DNA of 64,000 nucleotides from Isoperla grammatica. Lineage: Eukaryota > Arthropoda > Insecta > Plecoptera > Perlodidae. The DNA lies in NCBI GenBank assembly GCA_945910005.1, contig OX246741.1:296001-360000 (forward strand). The letters are read 5' to 3'. Under the pieces are notes generated by a model. It ran no database searches. It saw nothing but the letters and a program-made list of their open reading frames with translations, and was not told where the DNA came from. The first letter of the stretch is position 1, and each line of letters starts with the position of its first letter. Shown here piece after piece: positions 24,420 through 34,600 of this stretch. The position numbers were made by a program, and so were the translations under genes.

Positions 24420-26150
24420 TAGTAGTAGGTTTTCGGGTTGCTGTCCACGTTACTTGCTCTTTAGAGACTGATTGCTGGCCCAGAAATGGGCCATTGTCAA
24501 TGTCTCGACGTTTCGACAAAATCGCATTTGCCATCTTCAGGAAGATTCGTTGGTTTCCGAAGCTGAGAACCGAATGGTTTCCTCTCCGGCGTGTCCATTG
24601 TTTTATACCTAGCCTGGTGCGCTGTTATTGGTTCGCTAGGAGACCGATTCGCAGCTAGCCAATGGCGTGACGGCGTGTGTGTTGAGCGGTGGCGACGACA
24701 GCGCTTAGAGTGCGGCCTCGTCGAACTACAGCGCACCGGCGAGCGCACCGGCGTTCGTTCCCACCCGGCCGCGCGGGCCGATGTGCCCCTCTCTCGCAGT
24801 CCCGTCGCTCGGCCCGTCGGTCTTTAGATCTTGTTGGGACGCGCTCGGCTTCTCGTGGTCGGACCCGTGTATGCCGCTACGTCGGGCGCGATCCTGTCGG
24901 TGTATTTCTTTCTTCGTTTGTCACCTGGTTTCGGCGGTGGTACTGCATCTGGGGGTGGGTTTATAGGTGTTACTTGTCGCGCCGCCAAGATGCTCTTCCA
25001 TACTGCGGGGAGCGTGAGTGAGTCGTCTCGTTTGTTCATAGAGTGTTCTCGTTTGACAATCTCAATGGCTTCTCGGATGGTCCTTGTGCGATAGTGTTCC
25101 ACTTTGGCCAGTGTCTTTGTATTTTCAAAGTCAATCCAATGGGCTGTAGCGTCCACGTGTTGAGCCAGAGACGACGACCTCTCCCTGCGCTCTACCGCCA
25201 GTCTATGTTCTCTGAGGCGGGCGGAGACGCGCCGATTGGTTTGGCCTACGTAGGTTTTCCCGCAGCAGCCGCATGGTACCTCGTAGACGCCCTGGGCTTC
25301 TAAAGGGATAGAAACTTTGACGTTCCTCAGTAGGGATGAGATCTGCCTATCTGTGTTAAAGATAGTGGCGATGTTTTCTTTCTTAAGAATCTTCTTTATT
25401 CTGTCCGTGATTCCTTTTATGTATGGCATGTGGGCAGTACCTAAAGGCTTTTTCTCTTGCTCTTCGGCGACTTTAAACTCTCGGTTGGCTTGTTTATAGG
25501 CCTTTGAGATTACGTAATTATCGTAACCATTGGCGAGAAGAGCTCTCCTCAGTCCCATCATCTCGTCTTTCACGTGCTCCTTGTCTGCCAGTTTCTTAGA
25601 CCTCGTGGCGAGTGTTTGAACCACTGACTTGAGCTGGGCCGGGTGATGGTGAGAGGCTGCGTTGAGATACCGATTAGTGTGGGTAGGCTTGCGGTAGACC
25701 GTGTGACCGAGGCTCCCGTCGCTCCGTTTCATCACTAATACGTCCAAGAATGGTAGCTGGTTCTGATGTTCCACTTCCATCGTGAACTTGATCTGGTCGT
25801 GTTGTTTGTTGAGGTGGCACAAGAAATTATCGAGAGTCTCTCTCCCATGAGGCCAAATCGCAAAGATGTCGTCAATATATCGTTTGAAAAACGTGGGTTT
25901 TAGTAGCGCTGATTCGAGAGCTCGTACTTCTAGTTCTTCCATAAACAGATTGGCGATGATCGGTGAGAGAGGCGATCCCATAGGTGCTCCTTGGACCTGT
26001 TTGTACATCTGCTCCTCGAATTTAAAATAAGTGTTGGATAAGCAGTGCTCAGCAAGATCTGTGATGTAAGCAGGAGGCTTCTTCTTCTCACGAATTATAT
26101 CCAGAGCTTCTTGGACTGGCACTTGCGTGAAGAGAGACACCACGTCAACG
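24419..26150 (-). mobile_element. Penelope-like element, copy A, 5'-truncated
   Basis: A Penelope-like retroelement on the minus strand, running from inside the reverse transcriptase near 26150 to the end of its 3' region at 24419. It has no 5' part. Its distal 1,281 bp (24419-25699) is mirrored without any net insertion or deletion by copy B (26150-27430): positions x and 51849-x pair at every point I checked. The remaining stretch, about 25700-26149, is unique to copy A and forms the palindrome's spacer. The 3' region is GC-rich between 24600 and 24860 and ends against a TA repeat. Confidence 0.9.
24499..24540 (-). ncRNA. Hammerhead-like motif, copy A tail
   Basis: The mirror image of the motif described at 27309-27350. 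It lies on the minus strand in the same position relative to the element's end, so both copies carry it. Confidence 0.3.
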
Positions 26151-26152
26151 TC
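24824..26152 (-). pseudogene. Penelope-like RT and GIY-YIG polyprotein, C-terminal part
   Basis: This would copy RNA into DNA and nick the target for retrotransposition. The open part begins at the RT core (DVVSLFTQVP), continues through QGAPMGSPLSPIIANLF (motif B) and the catalytic YIDD box (residues 110-113 of the open frame starting at 26206), then the thumb region, and a GIY-YIG endonuclease at about residues 306-390 (GVYEVPC, then TYVGQTNRR). A basic, proline-rich tail ends in RPNKI. The first 18 residues of that open frame are antisense to copy B and do not belong to the protein. N-terminal RT motifs are missing, so it cannot be an active complete enzyme. Family assignment is firm; clade within Penelope-like elements is not determined. 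Confidence 0.93.
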
Positions 26153-27025
26153 TACCGCAAGCCTACCCACACTAATCGGTATCTCAACGCAGCCTCTCAC
26201 CATCACCCGGCCCAGCTCAAGTCAGTGGTTCAAACACTCGCCACGAGGTCTAAGAAACTGGCAGACAAGGAGCACGTGAAAGACGAGATGATGGGACTGA
26301 GGAGAGCTCTTCTCGCCAATGGTTACGATAATTACGTAATCTCAAAGGCCTATAAACAAGCCAACCGAGAGTTTAAAGTCGCCGAAGAGCAAGAGAAAAA
26401 GCCTTTAGGTACTGCCCACATGCCATACATAAAAGGAATCACGGACAGAATAAAGAAGATTCTTAAGAAAGAAAACATCGCCACTATCTTTAACACAGAT
26501 AGGCAGATCTCATCCCTACTGAGGAACGTCAAAGTTTCTATCCCTTTAGAAGCCCAGGGCGTCTACGAGGTACCATGCGGCTGCTGCGGGAAAACCTACG
26601 TAGGCCAAACCAATCGGCGCGTCTCCGCCCGCCTCAGAGAACATAGACTGGCGGTAGAGCGCAGGGAGAGGTCGTCGTCTCTGGCTCAACACGTGGACGC
26701 TACAGCCCATTGGATTGACTTTGAAAATACAAAGACACTGGCCAAAGTGGAACACTATCGCACAAGGACCATCCGAGAAGCCATTGAGATTGTCAAACGA
26801 GAACACTCTATGAACAAACGAGACGACTCACTCACGCTCCCCGCAGTATGGAAGAGCATCTTGGCGGCGCGACAAGTAACACCTATAAACCCACCCCCAG
26901 ATGCAGTACCACCGCCGAAACCAGGTGACAAACGAAGAAAGAAATACACCGACAGGATCGCGCCCGACGTAGCGGCATACACGGGTCCGACCACGAGAAG
27001 CCGAGCGCGTCCCAACAAGATCTAA
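26153..27025 (+). pseudogene. GIY-YIG C-terminal fragment of Penelope-like protein
   Basis: Encodes the RT thumb and linker region, the GIY-YIG endonuclease domain (GVYEVPCGCCGKTYVGQTNR) and the basic tail ending RPNKI, identical in sequence to the matching part of copy A. The open frame extends upstream to 26045, but that part is antisense to copy A. There is no RT catalytic core, so it is a non-autonomous fragment. The retained GIY-YIG residues (Tyr of VYEV, Tyr of TYVG, Arg and His of LREH) look intact. Confidence 0.92.
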
Positions 27026-27308
27026 AGACCGACGGGCCGAGCGACGGGACTGCGAGAGAGGGGCACATCGGCCCGCGCGGCCGGGTGGGAACGAACGCCG
27101 GTGCGCTCGCCGGTGCGCTGTAGTTCGACGAGGCCGCACTCTAAGCGCTGTCGTCGCCACCGCTCAACACACACGCCGTCACGCCATTGGCTAGCTGCGA
27201 ATCGGTCTCCTAGCGAACCAATAACAGCGCACCAGGCTAGGTATAAAACAATGGACACGCCGGAGAGGAAACCATTCGGTTCTCAGCTTCGGAAACCAAC
27301 GAATCTTC

Positions 27309-27350
27309 CTGAAGATGGCAAATGCGATTTTGTCGAAACGTCGAGACATT
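27309..27350 (+). ncRNA. Candidate hammerhead ribozyme-like motif
   Basis: The 3' tail contains CTGAAGA (27309-27315), one extra T, then a six-pair stem GGCAAA/TTTGTC around the loop TGCGAT, then GAAAC (27335-27339). This order, CUGANGA, stem II, GAAAC, is the hammerhead core, and Penelope-like elements are known to carry hammerheads in their terminal regions. Weak points: the extra unpaired U before stem II, a stem III (ACGTC with GACAT) that has a mismatch and a very short loop, and no convincing stem I. It may be decayed or a look-alike. Confidence 0.35.
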
Positions 27351-27461
27351 GACAATGGCCCATTTCTGGGCCAGCAATCAGTCTCTAAAGAGCAAGTAAC
27401 GTGGACAGCAACCCGAAAACCTACTACTACATCTTCTTCAGTCCGCGAAAACCTACAGAAT

Positions 27462-27464
<3 letters not shown>

Positions 27465-27493
<29 letters not shown>
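27465..27493. repeat. (TA)n tract
   Basis: TA dinucleotide run between the tail of copy B and the small tail palindrome. Confidence 0.9.
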
Positions 27494-27499
<6 letters not shown>

Positions 27500-27773
27500 A
27501 GTAGGTTTTCGGGTTGCTGTCCACGTTACTTGCTCTTTAGAGACTGGTTGCTGGCCCAGAAATGGGCCATTGTCAATGTCTCGACGTTTCGACAAAATCG
27601 CATTTCAATCGCGAATCTTCCTGAAGATGGCAAATGCGATTTTGTCGAAACGTCGAGACATTGACAATGGCCCATTTCTGGGCCAGCAACCAGTCTCTAA
27701 AGAGCAAGTAACGTGGACAGCAACCCGAAAACCTACTACTACATCTTCTTCAGTCCGCGAAAACCTACAGAAT

Positions 27774-27776
<3 letters not shown>
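27494..27776. mobile_element. Penelope-like tail mini-palindrome
   Basis: Two pieces of the same 3' tail in opposite orientation: 27494-27606 (minus) and about 27612-27776 (plus), meeting near TTTCAATCGCGAATC. Both carry CAACCAGTC (or its complement) where copies A and B have CAATCAGTC, so this pair shares its own variant. The plus piece keeps the hammerhead-like motif at 27621-27662; the minus piece lost the CTGAAGA half. Short frames across it are artefacts. Confidence 0.85.

Positions 27777-27827
<51 letters not shown>
27777..27827. repeat. (TA)n tract
   Basis: About 50 bp of TA repeats closing the Penelope-like block. Confidence 0.95.
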
Positions 27828-27832
<5 letters not shown>

Positions 27833-28260
27833 TGGTTGCATATACGATCAACCATTCAACGAGATAAACCACAAAGACAACCATTAGCCTCGTCTGCTCG
27901 TTCAGTTCCATGTGTTTTGATGCCTGTTTTCAGTTTTGTGCTGTACTCCTTTTAATGTGATAAAGGTGTGAAAATTTGTAAGCAATGAATACATTATTCA
28001 ATGTACACCCTTCAGTTATGCGTAAATAATTCATAACAGGAAAGAGTCTAAGTAATTCCTCTAAAAGCTGAAACTGAACGATGTTGAGGGATTTGCATAT
28101 TGAAACAGATTACACGTAGGCCTACGTTTCAAAAACTAACTTGTATTTAGTGTATCAAGTGAATGTCCGCGTCTGGAAGTGTCTTGCGCAACATGAGCTG
28201 TATATCTCAACATGTAGGGTCGCGCCTGCTGCTAATGAGCGCGTTGAGGGTCGTTATGCG
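27828..28260. other. Unannotated DNA
   Basis: No gene or repeat recognised between the Penelope-like block and the 88-bp array. Confidence 0.4.
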
Positions 28261-28609
28261 CACAGCCGGCGTGGAAATAGTGCAAATACTTGCTGCACAG
28301 CTTGCTGTCTTCACGATAACCACGCTTCTTTGATTGTGATGTTATGCTCACAGCCGGCGTGGAAATAGGCTGCAAATACTTGCTGCACAGCTTGCTGTCT
28401 TCACGATAACCACGCTTCTTTGATTGTGATGTTATGCGCACAGCCGGCGTGGAAATAGGCACAGCTTGCTGTCTTCACGATAACCACGCTTCTTTGATTG
28501 TGATGTTATGCGCACAGCCGGCGAGGAAATAGTGCAAATACTTGCTGCACAGCTTGCTGTCTTCACGATAACCACGCTTCTTTGATTGTGATGTTATGCG
28601 CACAGCCGG
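28261..28609. repeat. 88-bp minisatellite (left part)
   Basis: Copies start CACAGCCGGCGTGGAAATAG at 28261, 28349, 28439, 28513 and 28601 (the fourth reads GGCGAGG, and the fifth is cut after CCGG by a transposon). Periods are 88, 90, 74 and 88 bp; the 74-bp unit lacks the TGCAAATACTTGC stretch. The periods are not multiples of three and shift frame, so the array is probably non-coding. Confidence 0.95.
28606..28609. repeat. CCGG target-site duplication, left
   Basis: CCGG precedes the transposon. The same CCGG follows its right end at 33561, and the flanks join to give CACAGCCGGCGTGG, exactly the sequence of the neighbouring uninterrupted repeat units. Confidence 0.85.
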
Positions 28610-28879
28610 TGTAACGATACACTATTACTCCGATACAAGAGTACTCGCAGTAGTAATATATTAAAACATAATTACTCACCCAGTAAAAGTATATCGAAAT
28701 AAGAGTACTCTATCTGAAATATTAAAACTCACCCTATTAACACAAGAAAATACCAACAGAGACGTGAGGGAGTATAAGTATTACATGCACATGATTAAAA
28801 TATTCTTACTCAACTAAAGGGGAGTAAAAATAATGAATTAAACAAGTGCAATACTATTACTGTACCTGCTAGCAAGGTA

Positions 28880-30798
28880 AATGAAATATCGTGTAATTGA
28901 ACCGAGGTTCATCGCGAAAATGTAGAAATAGACACATTCTACAAAATATACAAGATGCTAAAGGGAGTAATGATATTGAATTCTCAACGTAAAATACTAT
29001 TACTCTACCTGCTAACAAGGTAAATTACATACCGCGAATTGCAACAAGGTTCATCGCGATAATGTAGGAATAGATACTTTCTACATGAGACCCTCCATTA
29101 TGAAGGGACTAATAATATTGAATGAGGGACACAAAATACTATTACTCTACCTGCTAACAAGGTAAATAACATAGCGTGTCATTACAACAAGGTTTATCGC
29201 GAAAATGTAGGAAAAGATACTTTCAGCATGAGACCCTCCATTATGAAGGGAGTAATAATATTGAATGAGGGACACGAAATACTATTACTCTACCTGCTAA
29301 CAAGGAAAATGACATACAGTGTCATTGCAACAAGGATTATTGCTAAAATGTAGGAATAAATACTTTCTACACGAGACCCTCCATCCTGAAGGGAGTAATG
29401 ATATTGAATGAGGAACACGAAATACTATTACTCTACCTGCTAGCAAGGTAAATGACATACAGTATCATTGCAACAAGGATTATCGCTAGAATATAGGAAT
29501 AAACACTTTCTACATGAGACCCTCCGTGCTGAAGGGAGTAATGATATTGAATGAGGGACACGAAATACTATTACTCAACCTGCTAGCAAACAAATGACAA
29601 ACAGTGTCATTGCAACAAGGATTATTTCTAAAATGTTGAAAGTTATACTTTCTACATGAGACCCTCCATGCTGAAGGCCGAAGGGAGTAATAATATTGAA
29701 TGGCGGACACGAAATACTATTACTCTACCTGCTTGCAAGGTAAATGAGATAACCTGTCATTGCAACAAGGATTATCGCTAAAATGTTGGAATTTATACTT
29801 TCTACATGAGACCCTCCATGCTGAAGGGAGTAATAATATTGAATGAGGGACACGAAATTCTATTACTCTACCTGCTAGCAAACAAATGACAAACAGTGTC
29901 ATTGCAACAAGGATTATTTCTAAAATGAAGGAAACCATACTTTCTACATGAGACCCTCCATGATGAAGGGAGTAATGATATTGAATGAGGGACACGAAAT
30001 ACTATTACTCAACCTGCTAGCAAGGTAAATGACATACCGTGTCATTGCAACAAGGATTATTGCTAAAATGTAGGAATAAATACTTTCTACGTGAGACCCT
30101 CCATGCTGAAGGGAGTAATGATATTGGATGAGGGCCGCGAAATACTATAACTCTACCTGCTATTAAGGTACATGATATACAGTGTCATTGCAACAAGGAT
30201 TATCGCTAGAATATAGGAATAAACACTTTGCTACATGAGACCCTCCATGCTGAAGGGAGTAATGATATTGAATGACGGACACGAAATACTATTACTCTAC
30301 CTGCTAGCAAGGTAAAAGAGATAACCTGTCATTGCAACAAGGACTATCGCTAAAATGTTGGAATTTATACTTTCTACATGAGACCCTCCATGCTGAAGGG
30401 AGTAATAATATTGAATGAGGGACACGAAATATTATTACTCTACCTGCTAGCAAGATAAATGACATACAGTGTCATTGCAACAAGGATTATTGCTCAAATG
30501 TAGGAAAACATACTTTCTACATGAGACCCTCGTCCATGCTGAAGGGAGTAATGATATTGTATGAGGGACACGAAATACTATTACTCTACCTGCTAGCAAG
30601 GTAAATGACATACAGTGTCATTGCAACAAGGTTCATCGCGATAATGTTGGAATTTTTTCTACATGAGACCCTCCATGATGAAGGGAGTAATAATATTGAA
30701 TGAGGGACACGAAATACTATTACTCTAGCTGGTAATAAGGTAAATGACATACTCTGTAATTGCAACAAGGTTAATCGCTATAATGTAGAAAAAGATAC
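28880..30798. repeat. Left arm of 143-bp tandem repeats
   Basis: About 13 units. The landmark GAGACCCTCCAT recurs near 29087, 29230, 29373, 29516, 29658 and onward to about 30665, mostly at 142-146 bp spacing, with a degenerate first unit near 28930. Units contain GAGTAATAATATTGAATGAG and ATACTATTACTCTACCTGC. Divergence is moderate, so this is an aged array. Confidence 0.93.
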
Positions 30799-33480
30799 TT
30801 TTGACAGCAGGTAGAGTAATAGTATTTCGTGTCCCTCTTTCAATATTACTACTCCCTTCAGCATGGAGGGTTTCATGTAAAATATCTATTCCTACATTTT
30901 AGCGATGAACCTTGTTGCAATTCACGGTATGTAATTTACCTTGACAGCAGGTAGCGAAATAGTATTTTGTGTCCATCATTTAATATTATTACTTCCTTCA
31001 GCATGGAGGGTTTCATGTAGAAATATCTATGACAACGTTTTCGCGATAAACCTTGTTGCAATTCGCGGTATGTAATTTACCTTGTTAGTATAGGTAGAGT
31101 AATAGTATTTTGTGTCCCTCATTCAATATTATTACTCCCTTCAGCATGGAGGGTCTCGTTGGTAATAGTATTTCGTGTCCCTCATTCAATATTATAACTC
31201 CCTTCAGCATGGAGGGTCTCATGTAAAAAGTATGTATTCCTACATTTCAGCGATAATCGTTGTTGCAATGACACTGTTTGTCATTTACCTTGTTAGCAGG
31301 TAGAGTAATAGTATTTCGTGTCCCTCATTCATCATCATTACTCCCCAGCATGGAGGGTCTCATGTAGAAAGTATCTTTACCTACATTATCGCAATAATCC
31401 TTGTTGCAATGACACTGTATGTTATTTAACCTTGCTAGCAGGTAGAGTAATAGTATTTCGTGTCCCTCATTCAATATCATTACTCCCTTCAGCATGGAGG
31501 GTTTCATGTAGAAAGTATCTATACCTACATTATCGCGATAATCCTTGTTGCAATGACACTGTATGTTATTTAACCTTGCTAGCAGGTAGAGTAATAGTAT
31601 TTCGTGTCCCTCATTCAATATCATTACTCCCTTCAGCATGGAGGGTTTCATGTAGAAAGTATCTATACCAACATTATCGCGATAATCCTTGTTGCAATGG
31701 CACTGTTTGTGATTTTCTTTGATAGCAGGTAGAGTAATAGTATTTCGTGTCCATCATTCAATATCATTACTCCCTTCAGCATGGAGGGTTTCATGTAGAA
31801 ATATCTATTCCTACATTTTCGCGATGAACCTTGTTGCAATTCACGGTATGTAATTAACCTTGCTAGCAGGTAGAGTAATAGTATTTCGTGTCCCTCATTC
31901 ATATCATTACTCCCTTCAGCATGGCGGGTTTCATGTAGAAATATCTATTCCTACATTTTCGCGATGAACCTTGTTGCAATTCACGGTATGTAATTAACCT
32001 TGTTAGCAGGTAGAGTAATAGTATTTCGTGTCCCTCATTCAATATCATTACTCCCTTCAGCATGGAGGGTTTCATGTAGAAAGTATCTATACCTACATTA
32101 TCGCGATAATCCTTGTTGCAATGGCACTGTATGTGATTTACCTTGCTAGCAGGTAGAGTAATAGTATTTTTCGGTCCCTCATTCAATATCGTTACTCCCT
32201 TGAGCATGGAGGGTCTCATGTAGAAAGTATTTATACCTACATTATCGCGATAATCCTTGTTGCAATGGCACTGTTTGTGATTTACTTTGATAGCAGGTAG
32301 AGTAATAGTATTTCGTGTCCCTCATTCAATATCATTACTCCCTTCAGCATGGAGGGTTTCATGTAGAAATATCTATTCCTACATTTTAGCGATGAACCTT
32401 GTTGCAATTCACGGTATGTAATTTACCTTGACAGCAGTTAGCGAAATAGTATTTTGTGTCCATCATTTAATATTACACTTCCTTCAGCATGGAGGGTTTC
32501 ATGTAGAAATATCTATGACTACGTTTTCGCGATAAACCTTGTTGCAATTCACGGTATGTAATTAACCTTGTTAGTATAGGTAGAGTAATAGTATTTCGTG
32601 TCCCTCATTCAATATTATTACTCCCTTCAGCATGGAGGGTCTCTTTGGTAATAGTATTTCGTGTCCCTCATTCAATATCATTACTCCCTTCAGCATGGAG
32701 GGTTTCATGTAGAAATATCTATTCCTACATTTTCGCGATGAACCTTGTTGCAATTCACGGTATGTAATTAACCTTGCTAGCAGGTAGAGTAATATTATTT
32801 CGTGTCCCTCATTCATATCATTACTCCCTTCAGCATGGAGGGTTTCATGTAGAAATATCTATTCCTACATTTTCGCGATGAACCTTGTTGCAATTCACGG
32901 TATGTAATTAACCTTGTTAGCAGGTAGAGTAATAGTATTTCGTGTCCCTCATCCAATATTATTACTCCCTTCAGCATGGAGTGTCTCATGTAGAAAGTAT
33001 CTATTCCCACATCATCGGGATAAACCTTGTTGCAATGACACGGTATGTCATTCTCCTTGTTAGCAAGTAGAGTAATAGTATTTCACGTATACAATTCATT
33101 GCTATTACTCCCTTCAGCATCGAGGGTCTCATGTAGTAGGTGTTTATTCCTACATTATCGCGATAAACCTTGTTGCAATGACACGGTATGTCATTTATCT
33201 TGTTAGCAGGTAGAGTAATAGTATGTTGTGTCCATTATTCAATATTATTACTCCCTTCAGCTTCGGAGTTTTTTTTAGAAAGCATATAGGTAGAGTAATA
33301 TTATTTCACGTGTTACATCCTATTACTCCCTTAAGCATTGAGTAATAGTATTTTACATTTTGCAGTCAATATTATTACTCCCTTATGCATTCGCTTGTAT
33401 TTTAGTTGAGTATTGATATTTCACGTAGAGTAATATCATTTTAATATATCTTTACTCTGTGAGTACTGTTATGGCGATAC
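30799..33480. repeat. Right arm of 143-bp tandem repeats, inverted
   Basis: About 19 copies of the same unit in opposite orientation (landmark CAGCATGGAGGGT). Most are about 143 bp, but two short units of about 64 bp occur at about 31145-31209 and 32629-32693. The blocks around 30.94-31.25 kb and 32.43-32.70 kb share the variants GCGAAATAGTATTTTGTG and the short unit, showing an internal duplication at about 1.49 kb spacing. Repeated open frames here are by-products. Confidence 0.93.
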
Positions 33481-33560
33481 ATGTCTACTCCCAGTCCACT
33501 TGTATCGCAATACTATTACTCTAGAGTAATCGCGCAGGGGAGTAGTCGAGTAGCGTCACA

Positions 33561-33632
33561 CCGGCGTGGAAATAGGCTGCAAATACTTGCTGCACAGCTT
33601 GCTGTCTTCACGATAACCACACTTCTTTGATT
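33561..33632. repeat. 88-bp minisatellite, right remainder
   Basis: Starts with the CCGG duplication and continues CGTGGAAATAGGCTGC through CACGATAACCACACTTC, completing the fifth unit interrupted by the transposon. Similarity to the array ends near TTTGATTC. Confidence 0.92.
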
Positions 33633-34250
33633 CAAATTTCTTTGGTTTAGTGATAGCCATACGTATTAAACCAGGACACTTTCTACCTAGAAATGGTATT
33701 TGTAAAATGTCAGCTATATTTTTAAAGAACTCTCGTAAAAATCCGATCATTATTTTTTCGCCAATTGAAGCTGAGAAACAAACTCGCATTGTTGATTTTC
33801 CATGTTTGATGACGTGTGATTGTTATAACAAGTGGATCTGCTGCGTCTATTCTCAAACAACCATTGATGTTTTTAATAAATATCATTTCATAATCACATA
33901 AGTTACCTTAGAAATGAGATCGTTAGCTCGTGTTATCTTAGTGTCAAAGTGTTGAACGTGGGACTTGTCCATCAGACGAGGGGAAGAGCAAAGGTAGCAG
34001 TGACGTCATAGATGTCGATGCGGGTCCGCGACCAATACACGACGCATGCGCAGATATGATTAATGAAATTCAATTAAAGGCTGCAGCCCAGAGTAAAACG
34101 AGTCGGCCACCCGGGCTACACTTTCCCTACCCGGGCTACACTTTCCGCACCCGCGGGTCATGCATTATTCAACCACGGCTTAAGTTTCACGTGGGGTGTC
34201 TTACGGTTATGTACATGGGCGCCGTCCCCTGTGACAAGTGTTGATGGCGA
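33633..34250. other. Unannotated DNA
   Basis: Open frames of 83 (plus) and 77 (minus) codons overlap at 33.55-33.90 kb; neither resembles a known protein. A short duplication, CCCGGGCTACACTTTCC, occurs twice at about 34110-34147. A GCATGCGCAGAT word is present near 34045. Confidence 0.4.
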
Positions 34251-34260
34251 CACCATCGGC

Positions 34261-34600
34261 GGAGCGCTGGCCAATCAGGGGCCGAGTTTGACGCGACAGT
34301 GCGAAGGCGTTGCTCGTGAAGCAAGGAGCGCTGGCCAATCAGGGGCCGAGTTTGACGCGACAGTGCGAAGGCGCGAGGCGTTGCTCACGAAGCAAGGAGC
34401 GCTGGCCAATCAGGGGCCGAGTTTGACGCGACAGTGCCAAGGCGCGAGGCGTTGCTGGCAAAGAAAGGAGCGCTGGCCAATCAGGGGCCGAGTTTGACGC
34501 GACAGTGCGAAGGCGCGAGGCGTTGCTCGCGAAGAAAGGAGCGCCGGCCAATCAGGGGCCGAGTTTGACGCGACAGTGCGAAGGCGCGAAGCCTTGACTT
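34261..34600. repeat. GC-rich 64/71-bp minisatellite with CCAAT motifs, 5 units
   Basis: Units start GGAGCGCTGGCCAATCAGGG (the fifth has GCGCCGG) at 34261, 34325, 34396, 34467 and 34538; the first is 64 bp and the rest 71 bp. Each unit carries GGCCAATCAG, which fits the NF-Y (CCAAT box) consensus well, and CGCGA/TCGCG words. No transcript or TATA box is evident next to it, so promoter activity is speculation. Open frames on both strands are repeat artefacts. Confidence 0.93.

Larger units (their letters stand above)
26150..27476 (+). mobile_element. Penelope-like element, copy B, 5'-truncated
   Basis: A second, shorter Penelope-like copy on the plus strand, joined head to head with copy A at about 26150. 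It starts just after the RT domain (at the YRKPTHTNRY segment) and runs through the GIY-YIG region and the 3' tail to a TA repeat. Compared with copy A it has about 35 extra bases beyond CTACTACTAC before the TA run. The junction shows only about 3 bp of ambiguity. Identity with copy A looks near complete, so the event or later gene conversion is recent. Confidence 0.9.
28610..33560. mobile_element. Ginger-like non-autonomous foldback transposon, 4,951 bp
   Basis: The insertion is defined by an intact empty site: removing 28610-33560 and one CCGG restores an 88-bp repeat unit seamlessly. Termini are TGTAACGATACACTATTACT on the left and, on the opposite strand, TGTGACGCTACTCGACTACT on the right, matching at 17 of the first 22 positions. 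As I recall, TGTNR ends and CCGG-type 4-bp duplications are described for the Ginger superfamily of integrase-related DNA transposons. Inside are two opposed arms of 143-bp tandem repeats and no transposase or other domain, so it must depend on enzyme supplied elsewhere. Another TGT-ended, 4-bp-duplication superfamily cannot be excluded. Confidence 0.75.

Noticed and set aside
24591..25499. Plus-strand frames inside Penelope-like copy A, mirrored on the minus strand in copy B
   Set aside because: They are opposite-strand shadows of the retroelement gene and its GC-rich 3' tail.
26045..26150. Upstream part of the copy B open frame
   Set aside because: It is antisense to the RT of copy A and not part of the element's protein.
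26153..26206. First 18 residues of the Penelope-like copy A open frame
   Set aside because: This part is antisense to copy B across the palindrome junction.
31318..33010. Repeated KPSMLKGVMILNEGHEILL-type peptides
   Set aside because: They come from the 143-bp repeat arms; 143 is not a multiple of three, so the frames break at nearly every unit.
33556..33789. 77-codon minus frame next to the 88-bp array
   Set aside because: It reads out of the minisatellite into unique DNA; the related array frames shift between units, so coding is unlikely.
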